A DNA stretch of 64,000 nt from Archegozetes longisetosus (GCA_018873245.2 JAEMBT020000007.1:10237129-10301128), one strand, 5' to 3'; counted from the first letter of the stretch, positions 1-11,429 are shown. Numbers and translations: made by a program. The notes: generated from the letters alone by a model not told the origin.

Positions 1-1074
1 CTATAAACGAATCTGGCTTCACTGAATCTCTTATTGATGACGACAACAGATCGATTAGAAGCGATTTGTCGGCAGATAGTGATCAGTTTGTTGTCGTCGG
101 CTTCGAAACTATGACTCAAGAAGAAGAGGACATATTTGCGATCGGGAAAATAGAAACTGCAGATGAAGTAAAAGAGGATTCAAACGCTGAGACGCCTTCT
201 GATGATTCAAATGCTGAAAGTGCCTCAAATACATCAGTAACTGATACACCACTCAGTGTAACTTACCTTCAAGTAAAACTATCGAACCTAAATCTAGTAC
301 AACAGTCGAAAGGATTTCATTCGCAAATTTTTATGCGTTGCTCTGATATTGCATTGAGTGAATTCATCAAAATTCAATTTTCTGAATACCAAACACTTAT
401 CAATCAAAGGGTTGTGATCAAAGATCTCAATAAAACATCTACAGAAATGAATTCACCTGAAAAGCTATCCACAGTTTGCGCACGAATAGAGACTTATGCA
501 AAACTGAATATTAAGGACGAGTTAATAAGTGTTGCTGTCGATAATGTAGATGCTACTCTACATATGGACACTGTTTCCTTACTAACTGATTTTATTACCG
601 ATGAAGAGATGACTTATGTCCCCCCAACGAATATCTTATTAAATAATATTTCCTTTACTCTCATTGACGATAAAGTCAGTGTACCTCCGCTTTCACTAAA
701 TATTCCTTTTTGTTTAGTTGAAAGAGACAAAAGCAATCAGTTGAAGGTTTCACCAATTTCTCAAAGTAAGAAAAGCCATCATTTTAATGCATTATTCATT
801 TATTTCTTTTCTATCTTAAGATCGTTTCTCGAGCTTCAACTCACAAACCGAGAAGTTATTGATCGCACATATGAAACTAATTGAGCGTAATGAGGAAACA
901 ATTCAGAACAATATTAATTCACGGATTAATAAAATTGAATCGAAAAGTGAAAATGATATTTTGGATGAGGTGTTGAGAAAATATGAGACTTTACTCCAGG
1001 AATTGGAAGCAATGAAAACGGAAAATGATGAGTTAAGGAAAAAGCTCAATAGCTTAACTTCAAAGTTAGTTTAG
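1..1074 (+). CDS. 3' end of bridge-like lipid transfer protein 3 (UHRF1BP1/UHRF1BP1L-like), partial
   Basis: The frame is open from base 3. Exon to 765, a 55-base GT-AG intron at 766-820, then the last exon 821-1074 ending in TAG; the join is in phase and makes an Asn codon. BLTP3 proteins (UHRF1BP1, and UHRF1BP1L/SHIP164) are VPS13-like rods that move phospholipids between membranes and act in endosome-Golgi transport. The visible part is the C-terminus: an acidic Ser-rich linker, a beta-rich segment where an 'LLTDFITDEE' stretch is followed by 'PLSLNIP', and a final coiled coil of about 60 residues with Leu heptads ('LLQELEAMKTENDEL'). The segment order and the coiled-coil end match the family tail as I recall it. 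The 5' part lies outside the window. Assignment to BLTP3 is moderately sure; other RBG-type lipid-transfer proteins are the alternative. Confidence 0.55.
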
Positions 1075-2609
1075 ATTCTAATTTATTACATATTGTTGTA
1101 TATATATTTTACTAAACACCGTATGTTATTTTAAACTGTCTGGAGTTTAAAGTTCCAAATGTCACAAATTTTAATATTTCAACAGATTTGAAATTAATAT
1201 AAAGTACTGATCAGTCGTTACATCGAAACAATATCAGAGAACAGGTACTACCGTAAACATTTCTCCAGGCATTTAGTTTATGATTATTGTCCTAAAACGT
1301 TTCAATTGTTATATTGTTTCCTCTTCTTTGTTTTCTGTATATAATCAGATAATACAATAGGTATAAAGAACAGATTATTTTTAACTCGTTATAAATCATA
1401 TAAAGTCAATTGTTATGCAAAATCTACCAAAGTTTGTATAAAAGTTACGAAAATTAGAGAAATTAATATTAATTTTTTCCCATTAAAAGCGGTATTTGTT
1501 TCTAATTGAATTGAGTATTGTTTATAAATATAGGGTATTTGAGTCTTGATAACTGAATAAAAGCTGTTATCATTTGACTGGTGAGAGGCTATTACGGTAT
1601 TGGATGAACCTAACACTAATATCTTACTTGACTTTCTCAAAAGTCCACACTCTCTAAATGTGAACGCGCTAGATCACTATGATTTTGAGCACAAGTTTCG
1701 ACTTTAGGTTTTTCTTTTTCACTCGTTTCATATCCTTATTCATGTTTCAAACAAGAAATAAGAGTTCAATCGATTATATAAAAGGAATTGGTGTGAACTT
1801 TGATAAAACTGACGAGCAAACTGTCAATAATTCGAAATAAAGGCTCGTTTTATTAAGGAAATGGGAATTGGTTTTAATTAACCGATCACTTCGATTCAAT
1901 AGCCTTTAAAGTTGTCAAATTCGTAAAGGCTTGAAATACATTAAAATAGTGGTTTTTTAGTTATGCGGTCTTTCTATAGGATCAAGTTTTACGTGCATTA
2001 AAAGTTATAAAGTTTTGCAAACTTTGGTTTTCCAAATCAACTGGATATTGGAATAGCTGACAGAAATCTAACCTAAAGCTCTTTCTAGCCGTCACTAATT
2101 ACATTCATTAAAATTCTTCCAAAACGTTAAAAAAGTATTTTCCCTAAACGTTTCAATAAAATTAGTTTATTTTTAGCACACATTCCGTTATCCGGCTTTG
2201 AATAATAAATACGATTATTTTTTAATGTTTAACATTAAAAGCTATTAATCAATGATAATTAATAGAAAGCAGTGTTGTCAATAGTTAGTAAGAGTTATAA
2301 CTAAGTTTGTGGTAATACTAAACCTTAAGCATTAATCGTAGTAATGGTTACGCCACTCAACTACTCATATAAGGTTATGCTGACACTGGTTCAGTTAATA
2401 GAAGCTTGTTTTCTAACCATAAGTTTGTTTTCAATTTAGCTATTTTTAGTAAAGTTAAGTAACAGATATGTAAATTCAAATTAGCGGAATCATAGCTTTT
2501 CTATCTTAATGCCATTTCAATTTAAATTAGTTTGTAACGCAAATGTAGTAAATTGGCTTGTTTGTTTAGCTAACTTAAGTACCAATCACAACGGCTATAG
2601 AAACATAAG
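1075..2609. other. AT-rich intergenic region
   Basis: 3' flank of the BLTP3 gene. I see no splice-bounded coding segment. Short open frames on both strands are AT-rich and of chance length. Confidence 0.6.
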
Positions 2610-2651
2610 TTTTGGCGCGCGCCAGTTATCTCATTCGTGTTTGGCGCCAAA
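2610..2651. promoter_or_regulatory. paired GC-rich palindromes resembling E2F sites
   Basis: Within AT-rich DNA there is a 12-bp perfect palindrome TGGCGCGCGCCA (2613-2624), then 15 bases, then a second 12-bp perfect palindrome TTTGGCGCCAAA (2640-2651). The second contains TTTGGCGC on both strands, which matches the E2F consensus TTTSSCGC. A CCAAT box lies just upstream (2582-2586). This looks like a promoter or replication/cell-cycle control element, but no gene start is recognised next to it. The nearest plus-strand gene starts at 3780. Confidence 0.4.
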
Positions 2652-3413
2652 TGTGAAAACCCGGTCTTTTACTTATTTATTGCACATCATATTAATAATG
2701 GATTGCAACCAAATCATATATCAATGTCTTATCAATGAATTGCAGTCAAAACAGTCACATAAGCCGATGTCAATACACAAAAGCTATGCATTTATCTTAT
2801 CTGTAATACAGCTATACCTCTACTGGTGAAATGCACAAATTTGAGATAAAGTTTTTATTAGTAAAACTAAAATATTGCCAACAAAAAATAATATTGTTTT
2901 ACGAGTACTCAGTCCAACCTTTACGTCATTTTTATCCCTTCGTCAATGGAATTTTCCACTGCTTTTCATATACATTGGTTACGACCTGTCCCTCACATTG
3001 GCTTCCATTGGATCATTTCTAAATACAAACTTGTTTCTCAGGGCTTCAGCGTAGCCTTGAATCAAAAATCTTGATAAAAAACTTGATTATCATTATAAAA
3101 ATATCGAAATATTGCTAAACATTTGTCTCGTATCTTGTTTTGAACTAAATTTCTACTAAAAACACTGACTTAAGGCAAATAACTTCAATCAGAGAAGTTT
3201 GAAGCCATACGGTGTTCATCCAAATTTTCAGTATTATATGCCAGTTAGGAATAAGTCCAAAATTCAGACTATAACAAAACTATCCTGAACAGCTTCACCA
3301 TTCATTACTTGATTCAGTTTTTTAGTAATTGTGCTCTATTCATTTAATCATTTAAATTGTTTTCAAATGATTTTTGTCCAGACTTTTGGTGGTGAAGTTG
3401 CAACCTAAGTGTT

Positions 3414-3715
3414 AGCGCCAATCGGATTGTGAAGCGCCAATTCTGCAAATGTTAACAAATGACGTCAAATATGTGTAAAATAATAAAATATAGACTGAAG
3501 CGAGTAATTACAGCGAGGGGTAAGTAATAAAATAAGTGGAAGTCATGTACTAAATGAACGTAAGTGCACGCCTTGACTACATTTACGCAATCGATTGGAT
3601 GTTGTGATTGGCTGCAAAGCGGTGACACGTGAGCTCATTGTCCCTCAGTCAAAGTGCGGCACTTCGTAGTGAACTAGTATTCCATTTGGTTTTTAACATT
3701 ACGTCTTATATAAAG
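3414..3715 (+). promoter_or_regulatory. motif-dense promoter of the prothymosin-like gene
   Basis: Upstream of the ATG at 3780 are two AGCGCCAAT motifs (3414-3422 and 3433-3441), each joining an E2F-like GCGCC to a CCAAT box. Next come a full CRE TGACGTCA (3460-3467), inverted CCAAT boxes (ATTGG near 3595 and 3608), a canonical E-box CACGTG (3626-3631) and a TATA box TATATAAAG (3707-3715). The TATA-to-ATG distance of about 65 bases leaves room for a short 5' UTR. Motifs are read directly; function is inferred. Confidence 0.5.
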
Positions 3716-3779
3716 TATTAGAAATTTGCCGGTTTTTGTCTCAAGTAATTACTATTAGATCTAAATAATAATCGTCAAA

Positions 3780-4783
3780 ATGCCAGCAACTCGTTCAAGA
3801 ACTAGGTATGACTCGCAGTACAATTTGCTTTGTTCATGTCTGATGTTTTAGCGTTAAATCCAATGGTAATTAAGTGTTGATTTTGAGTCAATTCAGTGTT
3901 AAGTCGAAGCGATATTTGCGCCGATTTTTGGCTTCGCTTTCATTGCATTGAACGGCGAAGCGTCTACTCTATTATTGATAGAAAGCCTTCACGACTGCTC
4001 TCAAACTCACACACATTTAAAACCAAATAGCGAGACTTTGTCTCCTAACCAAAACTTGTCTCTAACCAAACGCTATCTTAATATCTACTCATTTATTTTC
4101 TTTGTTTTTTTGAGCTTCGCTTTTATTCTTTGTTTTGACTAATACTCAAATCTAATTGAAATATATGTCCACAATAGTACTGAAGCCCCCGAAGTGGCTG
4201 TCGAGGAAGTGAAGAAGAGTGAAGACTTGAAGCCAGAAGAGGTATTGTTTAATGTTTTGTCAACTCATTATTCATATGAATACTTGTATATTGATTTCCC
4301 GCCAAAATAATTGCTGTACTTTTACTGATTTATTGAATAAATGGTCAATTAATAGGAAGTAAAGGAATCGACAAATAGTGAACAAAACGAAGAAAGTTGT
4401 GAAAGCACTACAAGTAATACCGATGCAAAAGAAGATAAAGCCGAGAGTGAAGAAAACGGCAGTAATGATGTCAATGAAGCGAAGAATGACACGAATGGAG
4501 GTCACTATTGATTCGATTTATCTATAATATATTCTAAAGCCTCTAATGCTATCATTATTGCTATCAATACTATTGAATTATTCAAAATATTGTTTTCTCA
4601 ACTACAGATCAAACAGAAGAAAAGGTCGAAAATGGCTCATCAAAGCGAAAGTCAGAGGCCGGTGAGGGCGACGGTCCAGACTCGACCGACATCACACCAA
4701 AGAAGGCGAAAGTGGACGATGAAACTAGTGAAGCGGTCGACGGGACCGACGGAGAATTGCCTCAACTGTCGGCTACCGTTTAA
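3780..4783 (+). CDS. small acidic nuclear protein, prothymosin-alpha-like
   Basis: Four exons: 3780-3805, 4178-4241, 4356-4500, 4608-4783 (stop TAA 4781-4783). All introns are GT-AG and the phases are consistent, giving 136 residues. The protein is almost entirely Glu/Asp/Ser/Thr/Asn/Lys with no hydrophobic core, so it should be intrinsically disordered. Near the C-terminus a split basic signal is visible, KRKSE and then TPKKAKVDDE. It resembles the bipartite nuclear signal of prothymosin alpha (a KR near the end, then TKKQKT), a disordered histone- and chromatin-binding protein. Length is also near that family (about 110 residues). Such low-complexity proteins are hard to assign by eye; another acidic chromatin protein is possible. 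Conserved phases and a good promoter make the gene itself likely real. Confidence 0.6.
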
Positions 4784-5706
4784 TCGAAATGAGTTGGATT
4801 TGAAACACTAAGTATTCTAACAAATTGTAATTTATAGCTTTTCAAATTTCATTCTCTTTATTTGTATTATTACTACTGGTTATTCAGAATTGTTTTTCAC
4901 TTGTATTTCTCTTTTTTTACTTAGTATTATTTAAATTGTTTTGACGCAACTGTACGTTGAGTGAAACTATTTTTGCTTTCCGTTTGATTCAAAATTAGTA
5001 ATGATTTGATTATTTTAATCGCGATTAGTGAAATCCTCTCTAACCTGAAACTACAAAAATTAGCAATACTATTGCTGTACTTAATCTGTTGCGTGACTTT
5101 AATATCATTTATAACTTTAGAGAAAACATCTGCAGGAAATGCATAGAAATTTTCCTTCAATTCTTTAAAGTTATTTATGTTGTACAACAAACTAAAGTTA
5201 TTGTAATATCACATTTTTCACTGTTCTTCCACTTCAACAAAATAACTAAATTGTTGTCCAATTTATTATTGTCTTAAAACTTTGTATTTTGTCAAGATTT
5301 TCACCAAAAGCACGAATTTATTGAAGTAACGAAAAGCATTTTCTGAATATTAAGTATGTGTTCAATTCATTATAAATATGAAAACATCAGAGTTTTGGAT
5401 AATTCGTTCTCGAAAGGCATTCCAAAGAGTTTTGAAGTGTTGATTAAAAACTGCTTTTTTCAATTTATTAAAACTTGATGTAATACTTATCCAAATTAGT
5501 TGTCATTATTCCAAAAATCATTTCTCTAATTAGCGGTAATTTTACAGTTGTTTAATGCGTCTGATAAACAAAAATATCACATTTCAATGTAATAGCCATT
5601 AGAATTGCTATTAATGAAAATAAAAGTTTTTTTCTATATCTTTGGTTCACTATTGAAAATGGACTCCAAAGCGAACGATAGACAAGAATAGTTGCATGAG
5701 TTTTCT
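4784..5706. other. AT-rich intergenic region
   Basis: 3' flank of the acidic-protein gene. I see no coding segment or repeat I can support. Confidence 0.5.
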
Positions 5707-5843
5707 TTAGACTAACTTGAATGGGATCTCTTTGTATTCGGTCAGTGCTCTTCGAAGAGCCGGATTTGTTGAGGTGAACGCATCAGAAATATAGCGGCCG
5801 ACCAAAAAAGGTAAAACCACTGGCGAACTTAGTTCTACTCTAT
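5707..5843 (-). CDS. exon-like terminal segment of an unrecognised gene
   Basis: On the minus strand a possible acceptor (TTTATCAG) precedes a 137-base segment open to a TAA (5707-5709). It encodes about 44 residues, including 'VVLPFLVGRYISDAF' and a C-terminus 'EYKEIPFKLV'. The segment is much richer in G+C than its surroundings, and the amphipathic pattern looks like a real protein end. I do not recognise the family. No matching upstream minus-strand exon is evident before GATD1 begins at 6861, so it may be a small gene, a pseudogene fragment, or chance. Confidence 0.3.
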
Positions 5844-6860
5844 CTGATAAACAGGTATTTTTAATCAACTTATAGATCCATTGCGTTCAGTACTAGATTC
5901 ACAGCTTTAAAAGACAGCTCTAAGACAGCTCTGAAAAAAGTTACAAAACTACTGTACCAAAGTTTTTTCATCATTCTCTACTTCACACTAGAGTAGAGCA
6001 AAGAAGTACTTTTAATATAACCACTTAGTACGGTCTACTCTCTATACTGAAGTCGGATATAGCCTACTCCCTATATTGTGCACTTTGGAAAATTGTTTGG
6101 TTCCAATACTCCCGATATAATGAACTGCTGTTGTAATCAACGAATTGCTAGTGCGTTAGGTGTTTACTATAACGAGACACGACTGTGTAATATTTGCTTA
6201 AAGGACTAATAAAATTGCATAATAATAGCATCACATTTATCATGTTTTATTTTTTTATTAATGACTCGTTTCTATGCAATACGTTTTTGCATCCGTTATC
6301 ATAATATTATAATAATGACCCGGTTTTCTATTTTAACGGGAGTTGCTTTCAAGTTATAGGTTCGACGCTATGTTATGTTACTGTAACTTAGACGAAGGTA
6401 ACACTAGGGCTCAGATTTAAATCGCTTCACTTTCCGTCACAGTGCATGTCACTCCTTCTCAAGTCTACTACGTTCTGGCATTCTAGTGCGACTTTTTGTG
6501 TCAGCTCTAAAAATCAATTTTCGGTTTTTAGAATCTTAACCAAAGTATTTATCAAATTGTGTTATTAATTAGATTATTAAAATTGTGGAATTATGGCAGT
6601 TATGTACGCTTTATTGGTAAGTGCAGTGATAGCATAGAATTCAAAGTTCGAGTAGTGAGCCGAAAGTGAATGCACTGAAATTGTGCCTCAATTATATGTT
6701 AATGTATATGTTGGCGCATAACGTTACTGATTATTGAAAAATAGCCTTTTCCTAAAGGTGTTTTACTCATAATATGGTCGCCTCTATTACTAATGTTTCG
6801 TAAACTAACTTTTTCTAACTTGACTTCTTCTCACTTTACTCATCGACAATTGTTGCAAAA
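5844..6860. other. upstream flank of GATD1
   Basis: Mostly AT-rich. It contains a short tandem duplication of AAGACAGCTCT near 5911-5933 and a duplicated CTACTCYCTATA motif near 6036-6075. A patch of higher G+C at about 6400-6490 may be the GATD1 promoter. No TATA box is obvious. Confidence 0.4.
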
Positions 6861-8045
6861 ATGAGTGCAAATCGACAAAACTGTCTGATCGTTCTGAGCA
6901 GTGCTAAAGAAGGTATAAATGAATTAAATGAATAGAATTAAGAGATTTAGTGGATGAGTGATACTAAACAAATGAATACTATTGAAAACTTAGGCAACTC
7001 TTCACAGTCATTCATGCAGTCATTTTCGTTACTTCACACCGCATTCAACGTACAAATTGCGACTCCGGCAGTAAGTCACACATCAAAATAGTATTAAGAA
7101 AATTAGTTAATAATTTAATTGTTATCTCGTAATAGGGGCGTAACCCGGAGTTTATAAACTCGGACGAACAAACCAGAAAATGGTTCAATGATTTTAGGCA
7201 TAAATCATTTTCTACTCCAATCAGTTTGTCATCAGTTGATCGTTAGTTCTCTATTCTTTACTTCTAATTAAATTCGTATCAATTTTACTTCTAATTACTT
7301 CCTATCAATAGCTCACCGCTATTCATGTCTTGTCATTCCTCACTCTCCTGGAGCTGTCACTGATTTGGTCACGGACTCAGATCTTTCGGAAATATTGAGA
7401 CATTTTGTCAAAGAACAAAGTAAGACGTTCTTAGTTTACAAAGACTAATGAATGACAAATGAAATGACTTATAAGAATAAGAAGTATAAAATGGCTTTGC
7501 AGTTGAATCGTTTCTGCATTGTTGCGAACAGCCATAAGTTTGAACTAAGGTTACATTACATAAGCGTTATCTATATTACTAAACCTTGAATAAACAAATA
7601 TTTGTGTAATAACAGACAGTTCAATAGTCAAGACGCTATTCATATTTATGTTTAAGAGTTTTCAGAACTCTTAAAACTCCCTATAAGTTGATTAATTCAA
7701 ATTCTCTATTTAGAAGTGATATGTGCCATAGGAATGGGTGTCGCAGCTCTATTCCCAGCCTACGAAGACGGCAATGTCTGGAGTTTTCGTCGATTCACCT
7801 TGACAGCCATTTCGGTATTCGAACTGGCACGTAATCCAGACTTCGCTAATTTGCCGGTAATCCCCGAAGACGTAATCAAAGACAGAGGAGCTTTATATAG
7901 TTCTACAAATCCGGATCACGTGGACGAAGTGCATGTTGTAGTCGATAGACATCTAATAACTGGTCAGAACGAACAGTCGACCCTGACTGCTGTCCAAAAC
8001 CTGGTGATCCAATGCAATCAAAAGCAAAAATTGAAAGACCGCTAA
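6861..8045 (+). CDS. GATD1: glutamine amidotransferase-like class 1 domain-containing protein 1 (PDDC1)
   Basis: Five exons: 6861-6912, 6994-7070, 7136-7241, 7312-7419, 7714-8045; 224 residues, close to the vertebrate protein (about 220). It has the DJ-1/PfpI (class I glutamine amidotransferase) fold. The nucleophile-elbow Cys is seen as VICAIGMG around residue 118. Upstream, 'QSFMQSFSLLHTAFNVQIATP' and 'RYSCLVIPHSPGAVTDL' follow the family pattern, and the C-terminus carries 'HVVVDRHLITGQN', the family hallmark. The start ATG was chosen because the next residues (ANRQNCLIVLSSAKEG) align to the first beta strand and no acceptor sits upstream. The biochemical reaction is not established. The 3' UTR probably uses AATAAA at 8192-8197, nine bases from the end of the convergent FHIP2A coding region. 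Confidence 0.9.
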
Positions 8046-8090
8046 GTCGTCAGTCATTTTTTGGAATCAGATAATGAAAATTATGCAAAT

Positions 8091-8096
8091 TTTATT
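8091..8096 (-). terminator. poly(A) signal of FHIP2A (AATAAA on minus)
   Basis: TTTATT on the plus strand reads AATAAA on the minus strand, about 110 bases after the FHIP2A stop. It lies only 46 bases past the GATD1 stop codon, so the two transcripts would overlap. Confidence 0.5.
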
Positions 8097-8191
8097 ATAA
8101 TATAAATAATTATATTTGAAAATTGTACATAAAATTTAATTGAATGACTATTGCAATTCCAATGGTGTAATAACTGTTTTATACCGGTTTT

Positions 8192-8197
8192 AATAAA
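8192..8197 (+). terminator. poly(A) signal of GATD1 (AATAAA)
   Basis: AATAAA lies 147 bases after the GATD1 stop. Cleavage 10-30 bases further on would put the GATD1 3' end inside the FHIP2A coding region on the opposite strand. Confidence 0.5.
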
Positions 8198-8205
8198 AAG
8201 ATAGT

Positions 8206-10521
8206 CTAAACCGTATTATGAAATTTGACAAATGAAACTGCAGCCAATTCTTTGCAAAATTCTTCGATTACTATGACAGCCTCTAATATTCTAATAGTAC
8301 TTTCTCTATCAATGAAAACTTCACCTAAATTATCAGTTTCTCCTAAAAGCGTTTTCCTAGTAAATTGTAATTTATCTCTTAAATTACTGACTCCCTGTAC
8401 TGATATTTGCAATTCATCGACCAGTTTATGAAGTATTCCAAATAGTGTTCGCGTTCCTTTCGTTATCGGTAGCGTTGGGTCCAAAAGATATTCATTTAGA
8501 TTCTGATGTGGAAATAGTGCCAATTTAGAGATCAAGGAAGTGACCTTAAAATTTAAGCAATTAATGAGAAAACATGTAAAACTTGTACTACTCTCAGATA
8601 TTATTAGCGTAATTAGAAAATGATAACTATTTACTGATAATATCTAACAAATTCTTACTTGAAGATTGACTTCATATGGGAGTTGAACCATATATTCCAG
8701 GTTATCAAAAATCATAGCGAGAAAGGGTCCCTCGTAAAAGGTTTTGTGGGATATGTCTGCCTCAGGCTCGGAATGAGAGCTCCCGATTTCATCTTCAGAT
8801 GTCTGCAGTTGCAAATCATCCGAATATCTATTAGTTTCATGATTTGACCAGTCCTTCCAATGACTGCAAACAAGAGCGCATTCCTGATAGTGTTTTTGTG
8901 CTTCCCTGACATATGTCTCGTAACCCATATCATCACTTGTTTGACAACTTTTCAATTCGTCAGGAACTAATGAAGTGAAATACTGTAAAACTCTTTGAAC
9001 ATGAGATGTCGGCAAGTAATGCATATTAGGCGAAGAACCGATAGACACTTCGTCAGGATCTTCACTTAAATAAGAAGTGAATTGAGTTCTGGTATCATCG
9101 AGTTCATTGAAATCTAAATGATTATCACTATCTGAAGCTGACTTGTCATAATAGCTTCTGTCGGATAAGTAATTGATAACTAAATCATCTAATATTGAAA
9201 CAGAGGGCTTATTCAATATTTCTTCGAATAATTGCATTGAAGACATGCATAATTGTATTCTTTTATCCTTGTCTCTAGGACTCGACTCAGAATGACTTGA
9301 TTCTGGAGACTTTGATTCAATTAATAGACATCTTTCTAAAAGAACAGTTTTTAGTTTATGACTTTTATTAGATTTATGAGCCTGTAGTAATGAATCACTT
9401 TCGGACTCAATTAACAAAAACTCGCCAATAGTTACGGCCAGCTGTTCACTAGAGATATTTCGTAAACAATTAGATAACAAGACAGTTGTGAGAAATATAT
9501 GATCGTCAGCATCGGATTCATCTTTAAATCCAACTCCTGTCAGATCAGGAGCAATACATGATTCCAGAAAATCATTTCTGAATTGTAATAATAGTCTTCT
9601 CATTAAAATTGTTTCATTCGGCAAATGATGAATAATCATATCGAAGAACACTAACCATCGAAGAAAGCAGAGAAACCTTCGAACAGCAAATGAAAATGAT
9701 TCAAATGTTCTGTTATTTGATGAGATCTGAGATTTGAAACAAGTATCGATTGCACTTTCGATCTCTTCTGGTCTCAAACACGGCGGAAGGGAATGATATA
9801 AAGTGACCAATTGGTGGACTATTTTTGAACAAAAAGGCGTCTCTTCTGTTATTATCTGAGCCGCTCTTTCGTTAATAACAGCAACTAATCGAATCAAAGC
9901 GTCGCCCGCTTTCGTCGATATATCAGAATCTGGACTTTGAAGTAATGCTAACAACGCATTAATTAAAGGAAACGAATCAGTGAGAAAACAATTGATTAGA
10001 TCTGGATTCCTATTGATTTGATCGCAAATACAAGTCAAAAACGTGACTTCAGTCGACTCGTAGGGACCAGCTATTAGTTTACCACAAACTATAATCAATT
10101 TCTGAACTGAACTGTAGACACATTTGTGCGCAAGTAATTCAATCGTCGATTGTGTCAATAGTCTCGTGAAGAAGACAAGTATTTCAGGACACATTCCGTA
10201 AGGAGAGTCCGATTGAGCTAAAACACTCATTGTGTCCAATATCTTGTGCTGTAGTAAGTACTCCATCGACGGCCCAATCGATCCTTTGCTCTCATTCTTG
10301 GGCTCCTCCATCTGTTCTTCAACTAAGATTTGGCACATTTTGTGCAGATGTGAACCAATATTTGTGGCATCGATCGGACCCTTAAGACATTGTTTATCTG
10401 AATCAGCTCCGTAATAATTTGTAATTTGATTCCATTGCCAAGTGAATTCTTCGTGTAATGGAAGAGTTGGCGCTAACACTTCCATCGTATTCGATATCGC
10501 AGACGATAATAGTGTAAACAT
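8206..10521 (-). CDS. FHIP2A: FHF complex subunit HOOK-interacting protein 2A (FAM160B1)
   Basis: Two exons on the minus strand: 10521-8659 and 8544-8206, joined in phase 0 across a 114-base intron; 733 residues (human about 765). The N-terminus 'LAPTLPLHEEF...W..ITNYYG' and the block 'SMEYLLQHKILDTM' are diagnostic of the FHIP2 branch. The C-terminal exon, with 'SKLALFPHQNLNEYLLDP', matches the conserved family tail. FHIP proteins form an all-helical scaffold that joins FTS and Hook to make the FHF complex, a dynein-dynactin activating adaptor. FHIP2A is linked to Rab1-marked ER-to-Golgi cargo. A Ser/Asp-rich linker around residues 390-600 is likely disordered. It has one intron, fewer than its neighbours. 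Confidence 0.9.
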
Positions 10522-10800
10522 TTTAAAGGATCAGTTGTCTGAATCTATTTGAATACAAACCAAAATATAATTCACGTAAACATCTGTTAATTACATGCGA
10601 GATAAGTGCCAACAGAAACTATTTTTATAGTCTTAATAAACATGACATCAATTTTTCATAACTTTTATTATATGTTACGTAAAAACCGTTATTGTGTCAA
10701 TTACTATAATAGCAACATATTGTTCAACTCTTTCAAATGGATGGAAAAGCTACTTTTTCATCACATATGCAATATATTTAGTATTTAATAGTAGTAGTAC

Positions 10801-10985
10801 ACCAAGGGCCGGGTGTAGTTAGGAGAGCAAACCCTCTTTAGCCATCTTAAAAAGCTGTATACCTCCTATATTACCTCTCAAGTTTATAGAAACCGAACAA
10901 TTTTCTTTCAAATCCGATAAGTGTTTTAGAACTATTCTACTAGAATTTGGATATTTTGTGAAACTTAGCCCCCCGGAGTCTTGGG
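10801..10985. mobile_element. possible short inverted-repeat element (MITE-like)
   Basis: The left edge carries CCAAG-2-CCGGG (10802-10813). The right edge carries the inverse CCCGG-3-CTTGG (10972-10984). The block is unusually G+C-rich at its ends and AT-rich inside, as in small non-autonomous transposons. No clear target-site duplication was found, so the assignment is tentative. Confidence 0.3.
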
Positions 10986-11395
10986 CACTGGTAAAAGTGT
11001 GATTCTACAGTCTGTTACTAGTGTTTTACGCATTAACCCACATGTAATGCTAGAGCTCTACAATTTTGATAAGTTGTCCGACTGCTATCTTCTAAATAAC
11101 CTGAAGTTCGTTATGAATCATTTTAATGTTTATGCATAAAACAATGCTAAATCAATGCTGATATCAATTCATGAAATATATGAACTTTTCAAAGCTAGAC
11201 AAATTGATAGCACAATTAAAGACAATTAAAGGTAACATAACACAACAATTAAGACGAAGTTAACCATTTCTTAGTAGGAAAAACTAATTTTAAAATACCT
11301 GTTTAGATATAATTGCTTTTGGAGTCTAATAATATAATAAATATGATTGAAATCTATGATAAAACGCTGGTCAATAACTTTCAAAAATGACTTTC

Positions 11396-11429
11396 AAAAG
11401 TTGTTCGAAAAGTTGTTCGAAAAGTTGTC
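11396..11429. repeat. 12-bp tandem repeat
   Basis: AAAAGTTGTTCG occurs in nearly three direct copies, the last one diverged. Confidence 0.6.

Noticed and set aside
2509..2829. 106-codon open frame on plus across the GC palindromes
   Set aside because: No homology recognised, mostly AT-rich codons, and no splice or promoter support; length is within chance expectation.
4272..4505. 77-codon minus-strand frame over the acidic-protein gene
   Set aside because: Shadow of the Glu/Asp-rich exon 3 on the opposite strand.
6594..6617. ATG with a short peptide MAVMYALL before a perfect GTAAGT donor, upstream of GATD1
   Set aside because: The donor would be phase 0 while GATD1 exon 2 needs phase 1, and no other acceptor leads into a recognisable protein.
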